Assembly (NCBI RefSeq): GCF_032854445.1
Contig: NC_088307.1
Location: 21,714,017-21,778,016 of the forward strand
Direction of reading: 5' to 3'
DNA length: 64,000 nucleotides
From: Liolophura sinensis
Lineage: Eukaryota; Mollusca; Polyplacophora; Chitonida; Chitonidae
Made by a program: the position numbers and the translations under genes. The notes beneath the pieces are model-generated. The model saw nothing but the letters and a program-made list of their open reading frames with translations. It did not search any database and was not told the DNA's origin. Numbering within the stretch: the first letter of the stretch is position 1; each line of letters opens with the position of its first letter. Shown in pieces: positions 11,590 to 23,559 of this stretch.

Positions 11590-12224
11590 TCATAGCCTAG
11601 TAGCAATGACGTTGGACATACATAGCCAACTTGAAGTAGCACAGATGCTACAGACTGATAGAAAATGACGTTACTTATAGCCAAGTAGCAATTTTACACT
11701 ACACTACACATCCACAAGCAAGTAGCAATGAAGTTATACAAGTTTGGAACCTAGTAGCTATAACGCTGCCCACTTCATAACCAAAGGATAATCGTATCAC
11801 TTAAAGCGATATTAGACTCAGAATGAGGTAACCATCAATGTAAACACTCATAGCTAAGTATAGTGAGAATAATGTTACGCAATCAATAGCTTGGTATAAT
11901 GTTAGTCACTAAACAACTAAGTATAACGTTACTGAGTATAGCCCTACGCACTCAATAGTTAAATATAAGGTTAAGTAATCAATACCCAGGTATAACGTTA
12001 TGCACTCAATAGCTAAGCATATCGTTACGCACCCAATATCTAGTTATAATTTAGTCACGTAACAGCTAAGTATAACATTACGCACTCAATAGCTAAGTAT
12101 AGCTTTATGCACTAAATGGCTAAGTATAACGTTACGCACTTAATAGTTAGATATAATGTTACGCACTCAATACCTACGCATAACGCTACGTACTCATTAG
12201 CTAGGTATAACGTTACGCACTCAA
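11590..12224 (+). repeat. 27-bp minisatellite, left block
   Basis: Units resemble CACTCAATAGCTAAGTATA followed by ACGTTACG, about 27 bp. They are regular from about 11840 and more decayed leftwards (11590-11790 keeps TAGCCAAGTAGCAATGACGTT-like versions). The array is split by a SINE at 12225-12568 and resumes to about 12705. Confidence 0.85.
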
Positions 12225-12568
12225 AAGCTGAGATAGCACAGCTGGTAGAGCGTCCGCTTAGGGAGAGGTATATCCAGGATCAATCCTGGGTCGAGTCACA
12301 CCCAAGACTTTAAAAAAAGAGGAAGTTGTAATTTCCTCGCTTCAGCATGAAGGGGATAGCGCAACGACTGGTTGACCCGTATCAGTATTATGGCTCGGGC
12401 GGTGCGGCTTACTTACCTTCAGTGAGTCGCCTCAGTGAAGCAACACTAGATAAAAGAGCGGTGGAAATCCGTCCTGCAACAAGGAGGCATATTACATACA
12501 CCCTAAGGATTCCTTCGTCGTCATGTGACTGAAAAGTTGTTGAGTATGACCTTAAACCCCAAGCACTC
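12225..12568 (+). mobile_element. CACTC-tail tRNA-derived SINE inserted in a minisatellite
   Basis: The tRNA-like head is at about 12230-12310 (A box region TAGCACAGCTGGTAGAGCG; B box region GGATCAATCC). The body has GAGGAAGTTGTAATTTCCTC, GGCTCGGGCGG, AGAGCGGTGGAAATCCGTCC and TCATGTGACTGAAAAGTTGT. The tail is CTTAAACCCCAAGCACTCAC. A short direct repeat ACTCAA occurs at both edges (12219-12224 and 12569-12574), though the host repeat makes this hard to prove. Confidence 0.85.
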
Positions 12569-12705
12569 ACTCAATAGCTAAGTATAACGTTACGCACTCA
12601 ATAGCTAGGTATAACCTTACGTACTCAGGAGCTCGTTAAAACGTTACGTACACAATAGCTATGTGTAGCGTTACGCACTCAATAGCCAAGTAACTATAGG
12701 TCTAT
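12569..12705 (+). repeat. 27-bp minisatellite, right block
   Basis: Continuation of the array at 11590-12224 after the SINE, with the same ATAGCTAAGTATAACGTTAC units, ending in decayed copies. Confidence 0.85.
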
Positions 12706-12719
12706 ACCCATACTACTAG

Positions 12720-14815
12720 CAAGTGATAGCGTAGGACGCTCAGAGCCAACCATTAGTAAATTTACATTCTTATATTCAAGTTGGTATAAGCCTACAAGCC
12801 CACGGATTGATACATCAGTGCACACAAAAAACACTTGTGTCGTTATCTAATACAAACGACTCGTGCTTTTCATTCAACACAGAAATGTGTTACCCCAACA
12901 CAAACAAATATAAAAGAAATACTAAATAAATGCGAAGTACACATACTTGTGTTACAAAATAATCGTACAGAACAGTTGTTCAAGTATCGCACCAGACCTT
13001 TGTTGGAAAGAACGCAAGTGTGGGTTCATACAACATAAGCGATTTTGTGTGTAGCTCCCATATGGACGTGGCACAAAAGGATCACCAGTTATATTCAGCT
13101 AGGAGACTGGACATCGATAGGGCTGGACCATTGATAGTTCTGCCAATAAAGGATCACGACGCCAGATAACTCTGTAAGGTCAATCGTGACACACCTGAAC
13201 AAATACGGGCTGTCGACTTTATTTATAACTGTCAGGTACAATGTGTAGGCAGAACATAGCACGGTATAATGTCGTAAGCGATACCTACGGCTTCGTTGGG
13301 AAATAGAGCCAGCTGACCTGCAGTTGTCAAGCGTAATTCCCCCACTAAAGTATAAGGCCTCCGTTCCAACTGACGTCAGGGGAAGACAAAAGGACTCTAT
13401 TGTAGAAGAGTAATAATACATTTGTGAACACTAATTTAAATTAGTCGGGCAACTGATGGAAATTTTATTCTGAGACCAGCTGTTCATGCGGTCGTTATGT
13501 GTGGTTTTAAAGGTGGGCTTATTTTAAAAGATGCTCTTCTTGTTACGAGTTTCCCTTTTTTTCTGTTATTACGTAGGCAGATAATGTCTGAAGTGAATTG
13601 ATTTATCCTGGTTATTAGCCTCAAGGGTGACATTTACGATTTCTTTCGTCAGAGAGTTTAGCTAGGGAGAGGGAATGGTTATGAGTCAAAAAAAATTAAA
13701 AACGTACCAGGGGAGAGAAAAGAAGAGGTTGGGAGTTTGCGAACTCTACATCAACAGCAACATTCAATGTTCATTCTATATATATATATATGGTTTAACG
13801 AACATGAATTAGCTGTTCATAATCTCACATCTCTTTTGTACACTAGAGCTGGCGCTATTATACAAATAAATATTAAGCACGGAGCAGAAAATCTCGATGC
13901 ATTTGTCTTCCACACGTGAGCTCTTACCTGCATGTACCAAATCTAATCTAAATTGCTACTAGCAAATCTCGGAATGTAAAGCCCACTATTACAATTCAGT
14001 CAGACAACCATCTTCCATTGGCACTCAGGGCTCGTTAATATCGTTTATAGAGCATTTGCACGAGCTATTTTGCGGCGGTTTATTGGATGAATGCTGTTAT
14101 GCTAATGAACATCAACATCGCTTTAATATGTTTAACGACATGTGGTTCCACTAAATGCTGCTATGAGGTCATATGCTCACACTCTATGCACTATGAATTC
14201 CTCTGGTCATGTCAAAGAGGGTTGCAGGAAAATTGGTTACCTCAGCCTATCGTTACTTTCATTCATTTCTTCGGCTCGTAACAAATAAAGACGCAAAACT
14301 AAGCGAACAATAACATTAATAATAGATTCTTGCTTCCATCCCTTCAGAACACACCTAGAGAGTACATATACCATATTTTCCCCTTGCAAGGGACGTGAAC
14401 AACGAAGGCAATGGGGATATTTGGGAAATTTAAATTTTCACATATTTCACACAAATCGTATTGATGGTCATCTTTATGGGATTTTACACTACGTTTGTAG
14501 GGGTTGACAATGCTAAACATCTAATTCTACTCAGGTAGACTCCATTCTAGTTCTGGTACAAAAATTCATGAAACTTCGTTTCAGTACGCACAGAAAGAGA
14601 GAAACCCAGGAAATCATTCGTGGCGATTTTGCTCAGACTTTCCACATCTCTTCAGGGCTAGCAAAGTAAAGAATGTAAACATATATGAGTAGATTTTTTC
14701 GGATTTTCTCAGATTCACAGAAAAGTATAATCTTCTTTCAATATGTGTAGGACACATGAAACACAAAAACACGCGATTAACATCACAGATCATAGTACAG
14801 CATCTATTTCATTGA
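12720..14815. other. Intron 1: no feature seen
   Basis: No repeat family or credible coding frame. A short TA run lies at about 13778-13790. The 108-codon minus frame at 13095-13421 has no recognisable domain. Confidence 0.5.
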
Positions 14816-14817
14816 AT

Positions 14818-15073
14818 ATTTATTCATTTATTTGATAAGTGTTTTCTGCTGTACTCAATAATTTTTCACATATACGGCAGGGGCCAGCATTTGGGCAGGA
14901 GGAAACCGGAAAGAGCTTGAGGGAAACCCACGACCATCCCCTGACCTTCCCCCGTATTGCCAGAGAGGAAGCTAGTCTGAGTTGGACTTGAACCTCATCA
15001 ACAACCTCATTGATGAGAGGCTTCTGTGCCATAGCGCTGCTCTGACGTGCTAACCCCTCCGCCACGGAGGCCC
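14818..15073 (-). mobile_element. AATA-tail SINE, full length but diverged
   Basis: On the minus strand, the head GGGGCCTCCGTGGCGGAGGG is followed by a core with GGGTTTCCCTCAAGCTC and a tail reversed as TTATTTGATAAGTGTTTTC. A direct repeat ATTTCAT lies near both edges. Divergence suggests an older insertion than 2242-2501. Confidence 0.8.
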
Positions 15074-15108
15074 CATTTCATCGATTAAACAGTCTTTACG
15101 TCCTTGTA

Positions 15109-15236
15109 CCTCTTGCAAAAAGCGATCGTAGGCTAAGTTGATTGTAACTACGATGGCAACATATCTCCTTAACATGTGTCGCGATTGTAGTCACAATCAA
15201 CTTCGCCTGCAATCGCTTTGTGCAAGCGGCTCCTGG
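15109..15236. mobile_element. Hairpin (foldback) miniature element
   Basis: The left arm begins at CTTGCAAAAAGCGATCGTAG and the right arm ends with its reverse complement (CTGCAATCGCTTTGTGCAAG). The arms are about 43 bp with a few mismatches and the loop is about 30 bp. It has no coding capacity. It lies 35 bp right of the SINE at 14818-15073. Confidence 0.8.
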
Positions 15237-15239
15237 CGT

Positions 15240-17335
15240 GCTCATCCACCGACATTTAACATTGTGAAGCGCATAAGCTGATTCGTCTCTAGTTATGCAA
15301 CATTTTATTGTTTCTGTTTTCAAAGAAAAGAGTATATTCTTAAGACAGTTGATAATTCGTGTAATGTTAGCAGTTACAGTGACATTTAACCTGTACTACC
15401 TGAAGCCATCTGAACAATACTCGATGATTCTTCGCGGCACGTTAACTGCAATTCGGGTAGTTTCCGAGGAATTGTTTCGAATCTCCCTTTCGTTCATACT
15501 ACTTAGACTTTGAAAAGGCTGGATTCTTGGGAAAGGGCGTTGGTATCCACTGAGCAGTGTACGGTTCCCCAATATCTTATACCTGCCAGATGTTGCACAC
15601 AGGTAACGTCGTATAGTCACCAGCATTATTGCTGTGTTAAATTGCAATCAAACAAATCGTTGCCTGGAATACTACCCGTGAGATTATTTTTGCGATTTGT
15701 TACGCAGAGGGCGCACTTTGAAATCGCGCGCCAAAATCTTGTTACCCACTACAGAACTGTTTTTGACCAGAATACATGTAAAAAATTTGTGCCAGTTTAT
15801 ACTATTAAATAAATTGGTGACTTTATCTAAATGAGTCACAGCTACTCGAAATCTGTGATTAGGTAAACAGTTTGAAACTAACACTGAGGACACCTTATAT
15901 GGGCTTGAATGAACCAAAGGTATGAAGAACATTTTCCAATTTTGCAAATTTCGAAATGCAGCCGAATCAAACTCATGTGTTTGTCATGCAAAATGCCGGT
16001 ATGGTATTGGTATGTTGTGACGCGTCATATGACAAGGCGTGAAAAGTCTAATGTCTCTGACCCTTGTACATTCAATACAATCGTGTTTTCTAGGAATATC
16101 ATCTCGAAGTGGATTATCCCTTACTTTGATTTCTTTGATATATATTCGGTAGAATCAAAAGAAAGGAAATGATAGAAAGGAAAATACTTGCGGTTTTGTT
16201 GTTAAAGCAAAACTTCTGGCGTGGGTGCAGATGACATATATGGGTGACGTGATGTTCACAGACGGTAAAAATATCTTACCGCCCACAAAGAGATGTGTGG
16301 TTGAACAGATGTCCGGAAGTTTCTGGTTTATTGCATCGAGCCAGCGACAGTCGAGTCTCAAAGGACTCCAGATTGGCATCGCTAGCCGTTTCCGTGTTAA
16401 AGTTTCACGCTGGAAATGAAACCTTGGTCGTCGCTGGAGACATCAAGAGCGCGAGTTACAAGAGTCGAATTACTGTCAGTTCAGCAGACCAAACAGCTGC
16501 TCTTGTATCAGTCGAAAAGAAATCGATATCCCCACATTATTTGGGTCCACAATCGACTATCGATTTCTCAAAGATCAATATTTCCCAAAGATGTACTGCC
16601 TCGGCATCATTAACAGCAAGTAAATATTACCTTCCTTGTTCTTTCAGCGTGTGTGAAATTTTCTTTTTTCCGCAAACTAACCTATGGAGCGAAAACCTGC
16701 CAACTCTAACAAAACTAACAAAACTACAACCTTGCTTCGAACACTTGCGTTAACGGGGATTTCGATGAAATGAAACAGAGACTGTTGGGTAGTTTAGGGG
16801 TGTAAGATTTAATTGTAAATTGTATATATTTTAATACTTAATATCGTATATAACTGGAGTAAACCTGAAGACGTTCCATGTGTGATATCAGTATTTTCAG
16901 CTGTTTAGTACAGCTCTTGAATGACGGAGGGTAATATCTTCATCTCATGAACGGACAGCCAGTGAAACTCGTTTATCGGTCAAGGCCATCATGTTTCACG
17001 TGCCATCAGAATTGCTGTTAAAATAGGTCAATCTGGATTCCGACGCGCTGATGTTGTGTCGGGCTTGAATACGTGATACTCAAAGAGATGAAGATTCAAC
17101 ATCCTCGAGTCGAACTGAATTAACCTTCATTAATTATTTTCTGTTTAAGAGCAGGAGTAATACGAGCTTGTGAAAAATACGTTATTGCAAAGGCGAGGAT
17201 TAAAATAGACTGTACACAGCTAAAGGATGAAATTGTTTCATATTATGATGCGTGAGAAAAACAACAGCAAAACAAACACTCCTGTATGTACGATTAGCGT
17301 GCGTGACAGAGCAAATGACCAGATTGTTAAAATTA
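15240..17335. other. Intron 1: no supported gene
   Basis: Contains several overlapping short frames, the longest 152 codons (16295-16753 plus). None has a recognisable domain, and they overlap in different frames and strands, as random open sequence does. No known repeat family is recognised. Confidence 0.45.
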
Positions 17336-17339
17336 AATG

Positions 17340-17475
17340 TAATAAAAGACTTACAGCATAGAGAGTAGAACTAGATCAAGGACGACAGTGTGATAGTGGC
17401 AAATAGTCACCCGTAAGCGGTGAAATACGTACTCTTGCCTATTTAACTGTAAATGTTTACATAAGTAGCAACTTA
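17340..17475 (-). repeat. Dispersed repeat B, minus, left of a SINE
   Basis: TTACAGCATAGAGAGTAGAA and GACAGTGTGATAGTGGCAAA are reversed B-family blocks. The copy continues at 17746-17790 after a SINE insertion. Confidence 0.65.
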
Positions 17476-17745
17476 CTTATTTATTTATTTATTTGATTGG
17501 TGTTTTACGCCGTACTCAAGTATATTTCACTTATACGACGGCGGCCAGTATTATGGTGGGTGGAAACCGGGCACAGCCCGGGGGAAACCCACGACCATCC
17601 GCAGGTTGCTGAAAGACCTTCCCTCGTACGGCCGGAGAGGAAGCCAGCATGAGCTGGACTTGAACTCACAGCGACCGCATTGGTGAGAGACTCCTGGGTC
17701 ATTACGCTGCGCTAGCGCGCTAACCGACTAAGCCACGGAGGCCCC
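17476..17745 (-). mobile_element. AATA-tail SINE, full length
   Basis: Complete on the minus strand: the tRNA-like head GGGGCCTCCGTGGCTTAGTC, the core with GGGTTTCCCCCGGGCTGTGC, and the tail GGCGTAAAACACCAATC with AATA repeats. A perfect 13-bp target duplication AAGTAGCAACTTA lies at 17463-17475 and 17746-17758. The host sequence is repeat B. Confidence 0.92.
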
Positions 17746-17790
17746 AAGTAGCAACTTAGCACACCCCGTGACACATTTTAACGCAATCAT
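17746..17790 (-). repeat. Dispersed repeat B, minus, right of the SINE
   Basis: Resumes after the target duplication with TTAGCACACCCCGTGACA, parallel to the TTACACGCCCC block at 9016. Confidence 0.5.
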
Positions 17791-17799
17791 GTATATCTG

Positions 17800-19255
17800 A
17801 ATTATAGACTTTGGCATTAGATTTGATTTGTTGATTGGCTGATATATGGAGGTTAGGGTTTTATCGCACTGTTCATGTAGAAGCTTACAGGCCAACTAGT
17901 AGGCCCTACCATGGCTTAGGCTAAAAAAATAATTGCAATTTATAAAACGTTTCTGGTGCTATTTCCAAAGCTGCCAAATATTTAAGTCAAATTAAAAGAT
18001 TGGGTGACAAAGTAGTTTGAAAGCTGAGGCAATTCTTTTGCGACCAATGCTAATATTCAGCAAAGTGATCTAGGGAAGTTAGGGAAAGACATATTCTGAG
18101 TTAGAGAAGGACAACGTCATTTCCAGAAACACGACGAAAAAATTGTTTTGTAAAAGTGGTCATAGTTGCAGTTTTTTTCTTTGGTGCTGTGGTCTCAGAG
18201 TCATAGGTCACTAGCTAAGTGAATCGAATTCATGAATAACTGCATTTTTTTAATTAACTAATTTAAAAGTTCTTGGGTTTTAAAAAACAGACCGAGTTAA
18301 GGAATAGACTCTTGGTACCTATGTACTGTTGTACACTTATTGTACTTATTTGGCAAAAGCTCACGCGTTATTGAAGTATTTCAGCATCTGCAATAATAAC
18401 TCGTGTGTTTATGAGACTGCTTGTTAAGAAATTCATTGTGCAAGCCACATTGGTGCGTTCAGCCGCGGGTGGACTGGGAAGCTTGTTGTTAACATAAGCC
18501 GTTTCCCAGTGATATCTTCGGGCGACAGATTTCAGAAGGCGGGCTGGGCAAGCAATGGTGATGGGTAGGAAAGGACACAGACGGAACAAGTGGTGTCAGA
18601 AATAATTGCTGGTATTGATTCACTGTAATGCTGTGAAAATGAAAGCTAATCAGACCGCGTGTAGCCGGAAGTAAGAAACCTTTACCCGTGTGATAGTAAT
18701 TGTAAGGCTGAGCCTATATGGCCGCTGGTAAGGGAAAACGTGAACGGACTGTACCAAAATTACCGTTATGTAGAATCTTCATTATTGTACCTGGTTATTA
18801 ATTAGCCTTACCCCCAAGGCTTCTTCGCAAGTTAAGAAACCTTGAAAGTCGGTATTAAAGAAACATGTCATGGAACATCCACTGGGATTTTCTTTTATTG
18901 GCTTGACTAGGTTTGGCGCAGAGAAATATAATAGGTTTATTGCTTTCAAAATGGAGGTAATGCACTAAGATTTAAGTCAGTTTAATGAGAAGCCTTGTAC
19001 TTGATTCAAGTGTCATTGACTTCACTCTAGGCAGATAAGACCTTATCCATGGGGAAACTTTTTACTTAGTGTCACTTTTGAATAATGAGCTAACTGTTGC
19101 CTTCAACTGTTTAAGTGTATAGAGTATAAAGGACACAAAAGGGTCCTGCTCTTCAAGATTCACTTCAAGTTTCTTAAGGTTCACAATGACCCTAATTCTC
19201 TTCTAGGTAAATATGAACGTAGCGTCCACAATCTCTGCCTCTGTGCTTCATGACT
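17800..19255. other. Intron 1: no feature seen
   Basis: AT-rich. No credible coding frame and no recognised repeat. Confidence 0.5.
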
Positions 19256-19261
19256 GTGTCT

Positions 19262-19600
19262 AATTCTGCTTAACCCAGGGCGGTACATTCATTGTATTGA
19301 ATTAGATCGCCACGTTGGATACATGAACAGTTGCAATTAAAGCGCAACTGAAATACATATTTGGTTATCGTCAACTGGTGTTCTAGTATGGTACACAATT
19401 TGAATACTGATTTCCTTCAGTCTCCTAGAACATAGTTTGCGTCTTTCCAGCATCACTGAAAACTGTTGACTGCTTTTTTCGACATGATTCCGTCTCATTT
19501 TCGTTCTTTATTACTTTCTGAGTTCTTTGGTGGGTTGTGTTATTATTTCGTTTTGGGAAATGGCCTTGCAGGTATTTACCTGGAACGTCCGTACGAGTGT
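19262..19600 (+). repeat. Dispersed repeat C, copy 1
   Basis: Shares GAATTAGATCGCCACGTTGG, AAAGCGCAACTGA, ACACGATTTTAATACTGATTT-like and CCTGGAACGTCC blocks with 38283-38590, and its right half with 22605-22800. It is about 340 bp, without long terminal repeats or coding capacity. The family is not identified. Confidence 0.75.
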
Positions 19601-19671
19601 CAAGACTTATATACTGTCAAGGTGAACGGCTTTTCAAATGAAGACGGTTAATGTTTATAGCTATCATTGTC

Positions 19672-19895
19672 GACCAGTGACATTTAATAATTTGCAAGTA
19701 ACATCACTGTAATGGTTTTGCTTAATTCTGCCTAAGCAATGGGCTAGTAATTTGCTACTACTTAAATATTTACATGAGCAGTAAGGATAAAATCCTGTCT
19801 GAGGTAAATTGACGAGAGGCCGTATTCATCGGTAGCGTGTGAACATTTGCTGACGATTAGTGTCGTCGCTGCTCTGGTTTTGTGCAAAAAGCCTG
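19672..19895 (+). repeat. Dispersed repeat B, plus
   Basis: Runs from GACCAGTGACATTTAAT through CATCACTGTA, AATTTGCTACTACTTAAAT and CTGAGGTAAATTGACGAGAG to GTGTCGTCGCTGCTCTGG. It matches 41170-41400 over most of its length. Confidence 0.75.
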
Positions 19896-19999
19896 TTATT
19901 ACATCGGGTTTGCTAGCAACCAGCGGATGGTTGCCATACCATTCCATAGGCACCATTTATTACTGTGCCTTTATATTTATTTTAGGTTTTAAAATTTCT

Positions 20000-22260
20000 A
20001 TTTTTTGGTTAAGTTATGATTAACTAATCTTTACAGTGCCAATGTCACAATCTTTGAGAAGCTTCTCTGCGTCCACGTGCTACGTAAACTCTTCATAAAA
20101 GACTATCGCCTGATCTTACTTAGAAAAAGTGTACTTAAATATTACATAATCCCACATCCTGAAACTATCTATAGCGCGCCTACTCACGTGAACTCTTGCC
20201 TGCTATTATAGTACAAAGTTGTTGTTGCTTATATTTTCCAACATACCCCACAGACAAGAAATTCACGTAAGACCTAGACAAGCTATAATGCACAATATTT
20301 GGTCTCAGGAACTAGCAAACCCTTATACCCACAAAGGTTAATTGGACTTGAGTTGCAGGCTGTAATTTTGTAGAGATGATGTCACAAGTATATAGAGCGG
20401 TCTGTTTCATTGGATAAGTCGTCTTCCGATTTTTTCAGATCTTACAAAAGATCACTCTTTCCACCCATGCTGTTCTTCGGAAAAAAGAGAAAATCTTAAA
20501 AGATGAACTGTTTAAACGCCTCAATATTAGTTTCTCTTCTTCGTTCATTCTGACATAATCCCACTGAATTTACTGCATACGGGATGGAGCTGCATTTTTC
20601 CATTTCGACATTCTAGAGATTCCTCATATCATTGCTTGTCCTTTGAAGACGGCTTTAAGAACCGGTTCCAAATTTGGGAAGATAGCAAGAAGTTATCTTC
20701 CAAAAAGTGTGAAAATTCCAAATCACCAGTGTGCGAGGCGTGTAGGTACACTTAACGACTTTCTCCGCGAACAACTGACGGCGAAACCTTCCGTATGTTT
20801 TGCCGACGGTTTATTTGACTCGGCGCCATACGAGGTAATCGGCAAACATCAATGGCCACGAACGGCTTCTGTGGAAGCTCACTTTCAGCACTCGACTTTC
20901 TCTCACTTATCACCGGAATCGTTCCTTGACATCAGTTGCCAACCTGAATGGTCTAGGGGCGCCTGGCGGCAACACTTCTGGTGACAGGAAGTGGGTGTCA
21001 TGGCCTAAATGAGAGGGACATGAAGGACTATTACATGTTTTCCTCGATGAGAGAACGATGGCGCCCGAGTCTGTACGAGAGTGGATACTCGACGCCCCAG
21101 GGCTAATCTACAACTTTGCCCGGAAGTCGTGCTTGGTGGGGTAAACATCGTACCAATATCGAAATCATCCGCGCCGAGCTGATAGAGAAGTACTCTCATA
21201 GAGACAGCGGTTATACCGAACGACGAGGGTGATGACCGAATGAACGAAGTAGGGTGCCAAAACCAAATACCACCGTGGGAATAATGTTACTACCTTATTA
21301 ACCAGTGGTGCGGTCTTACCTTTATTATGGTTCAGATATATAAGATTTGTGAGTTAATTAATGAGATAGAGGTACTATGTGGGTATCCTATATTCATTTC
21401 AGTTTCCAATGTGAAACAAACAACTGCAGGCAAATTACCCACAAATTACCCGACGAACCCGTCAGTAATTAGCAGTGAAAGAATCTTTCCGTTAGCTCAC
21501 AAAAGTCACTGTCCTACGTAAATGTATATGTATAGGGATTCAGTGTTACGCTAGCTGATCTCGATGGAATACCACGTGAGTTTGTGTCATATTCCAACGC
21601 ATAAATTATTAGGGTATTACGCTACGTTGCGAGTATTTCAGCCACATTGATGGCATTGTAAAAATTTTACTGAAATGAGAAATGGTTACTCAAATGATAT
21701 AGACCGATCGGACATCGACCAATTTGGTCCCTGGTTCGAACCTGGTTTCGCTAGTTTCTCCCGATACACGTGAGGTTTTCACCCCTAAATCATACTGCCG
21801 TAGTATTAGGGAAATGTCCTCAAGAAGGGTCGATAAACTAGGTAAGTCAATATATGAAACCTCACTTCCAGCGCACTATACATGTACAATGTATATAATG
21901 GACATATTCGTCTCACTTTCACTGCGGGTAGTCTGTACTTCAGTCCTCTAGCTGTCAGACGCTAGAAGTCATTGGTCATTCGAGAGGTATTTGAAGGGCT
22001 ATTAGAGTGTGGTTGACGACGAGCCCACGGCCAATCTGCACCTCCTTCCGGGCCACAGACCTCGACTTGAGATGGATCTACCAATATAAGTCTTCATGAT
22101 TGTCGGTACGAGAAGAGTCTAGTGTACTTCACAGAACGTCCCCCGGAGCTAACAGAGACTGGTTAACAGCGTTCTTTCATCCCCAACCGGGTGTTCCTCC
22201 GCGCAAACACACAAGGAGAAGCCCATGTTGTTGAAAAAGGAGCGGACCGTCTATGCGCCT
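20000..22260. other. Intron 1: mostly unique, with a CpG-dense segment
   Basis: No repeat family is recognised except a weak ATTTCAGCCACATTGATGGC block at about 21635. From 20641 to 21240 a hand count gives about 42 CpG in 600 bp, denser than surrounding intron. A 113-codon plus frame (20643-20984) covers part of it but has no recognisable domain. Confidence 0.4.
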
Positions 22261-22269
22261 ATCACTGTA

Positions 22270-23190
22270 TATAATTAAACAAATTAGTGGTTGCTAATCC
22301 TGTTTTTGTCCTTTGGGGATTAGTCTCGGCAAAAACATTGAGTTCTTCCTTTGGGTTTCAGTTCTCTCCCAAAAGCATTACTTACCTTTGGGTTTAGGGT
22401 CGCTTTCAACCAAATTTTTCGTTGGGTTTAAATTCTCTTTTAATAGTATTTGTTTCCTTTGAGTTTAGTTTCTGTTTCAGCAAAATTTACCCTCGATTTT
22501 AACGCCCCATTTAAGAGTATTTCATTTTGATTTAGGATTTCTTTCAACTATTTTTCCTTTGGGTTTAGCGTTTAGTATCATTCTCGGACTGCGAATTTGA
22601 ACATTGATATGGAATTCATGCCTGGAATATCCACTGTCTGCCTGGCATCATTGAAAACTGATGACCGCTTCTCTCTTGTGTGTTACCGGCTTTATTTCCT
22701 ATTTGTATAATTTCTTACACACTTTTGTCTTTGGGAGCTAGTGTTAAACGTTGTTTTGAAAATGGATCTTGCAATTATCGACATGGAACGCCCTTTACGG
22801 ACTACGAATGGTACACGAATGTCGGACATGACGCTTATATCTATCAACAATATTTCTTGACTTTGCGTTTAGAGTCTCTTTCGGCAGTATTTTTCCTTTG
22901 GATTTAACGTCTCTTCAGCGGTATTCGTTTTTTTAGTTTTAATGTTCCTTTCAACAGTATTTGCTTTCTTTAAGTTTAATGTATCTTTCAACGGTATTCG
23001 TTTTTTAGTTTTAATGTTCCTTACAACAGTATTTGCTTTCTTTAAGTTTAGTGTATCTTTCAACGGTTTCAACAGAATTTTGCTTTGGGTTTAACGTCTC
23101 TTTCAACAATATATTTCTTCCTTTGGCATCTCTTTCAACAGTGATTGTTTCGTTTAAGTCTCTTTCAACATTATTCCAATGGTACAACAT
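22270..23190. repeat. Degenerate tandem repeat, unit about 33-35 bp
   Basis: Repeated TTTCAACAGTATTTGCTTTC and CTTTGGGTTTAACGTCTCTT versions. From 22905 to 23060 a longer period of about 70 bp is nearly exact. The array is interrupted by part of dispersed repeat C (22605-22800). Minus-strand frames here encode Lys/Thr-rich periodic peptides and are by-products. Confidence 0.75.
22605..22800 (+). repeat. Dispersed repeat C, partial copy
   Basis: CATTGAAAACTGATGACCGC, GTTAAACGTTGTTTTG and CATGGAACGCC match the right halves of 19262-19600 and 38283-38590. Confidence 0.6.
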
Positions 23191-23281
23191 CCATATCACG
23201 TCCAAGAAGCTCAGTTTCTTGCCTTCTCATATATAATGTATAATACTGCCTCAAGGGTATACGTAGTTTAAGATACCTGGC

Positions 23282-23548
23282 CACATTTGATTGATTATTT
23301 ATTTGATTGGTGCTTTTCGCCGTACTCAAGAATATTTCACTTTTCACAACAGCGGCAAACATTATGGTGGGAGGAAACAGAGCAAAACCCGGGAGGAAAA
23401 CCCACGACCATCCCGCAGACCTTCCCACTTACGGCCGGAGAGGAAGCCAGCATGTGCTGGACTTGAGCTCACAGGGAACGCATTGGCGAGAGGCTCCAGG
23501 GTCATTACTCTGCGCTAACGCGCTAACCAACTGAACCACTGAGGCCCC
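23282..23548 (-). mobile_element. AATA-tail SINE, full length
   Basis: The minus-strand head GGGGCCTCAGTGGTTCAGTT, core and tail are present, with several small changes. A short direct repeat TACCTGGC flanks it at 23274-23281 and 23549-23556. Confidence 0.85.
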
Positions 23549-23559
23549 TACCTGGCTAC

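Noticed and set aside
16295-16753. 152-codon frame in intron 1
   Set aside because: Low-complexity Ser/Lys/Thr composition, overlapping frames on both strands, no domain recognised.
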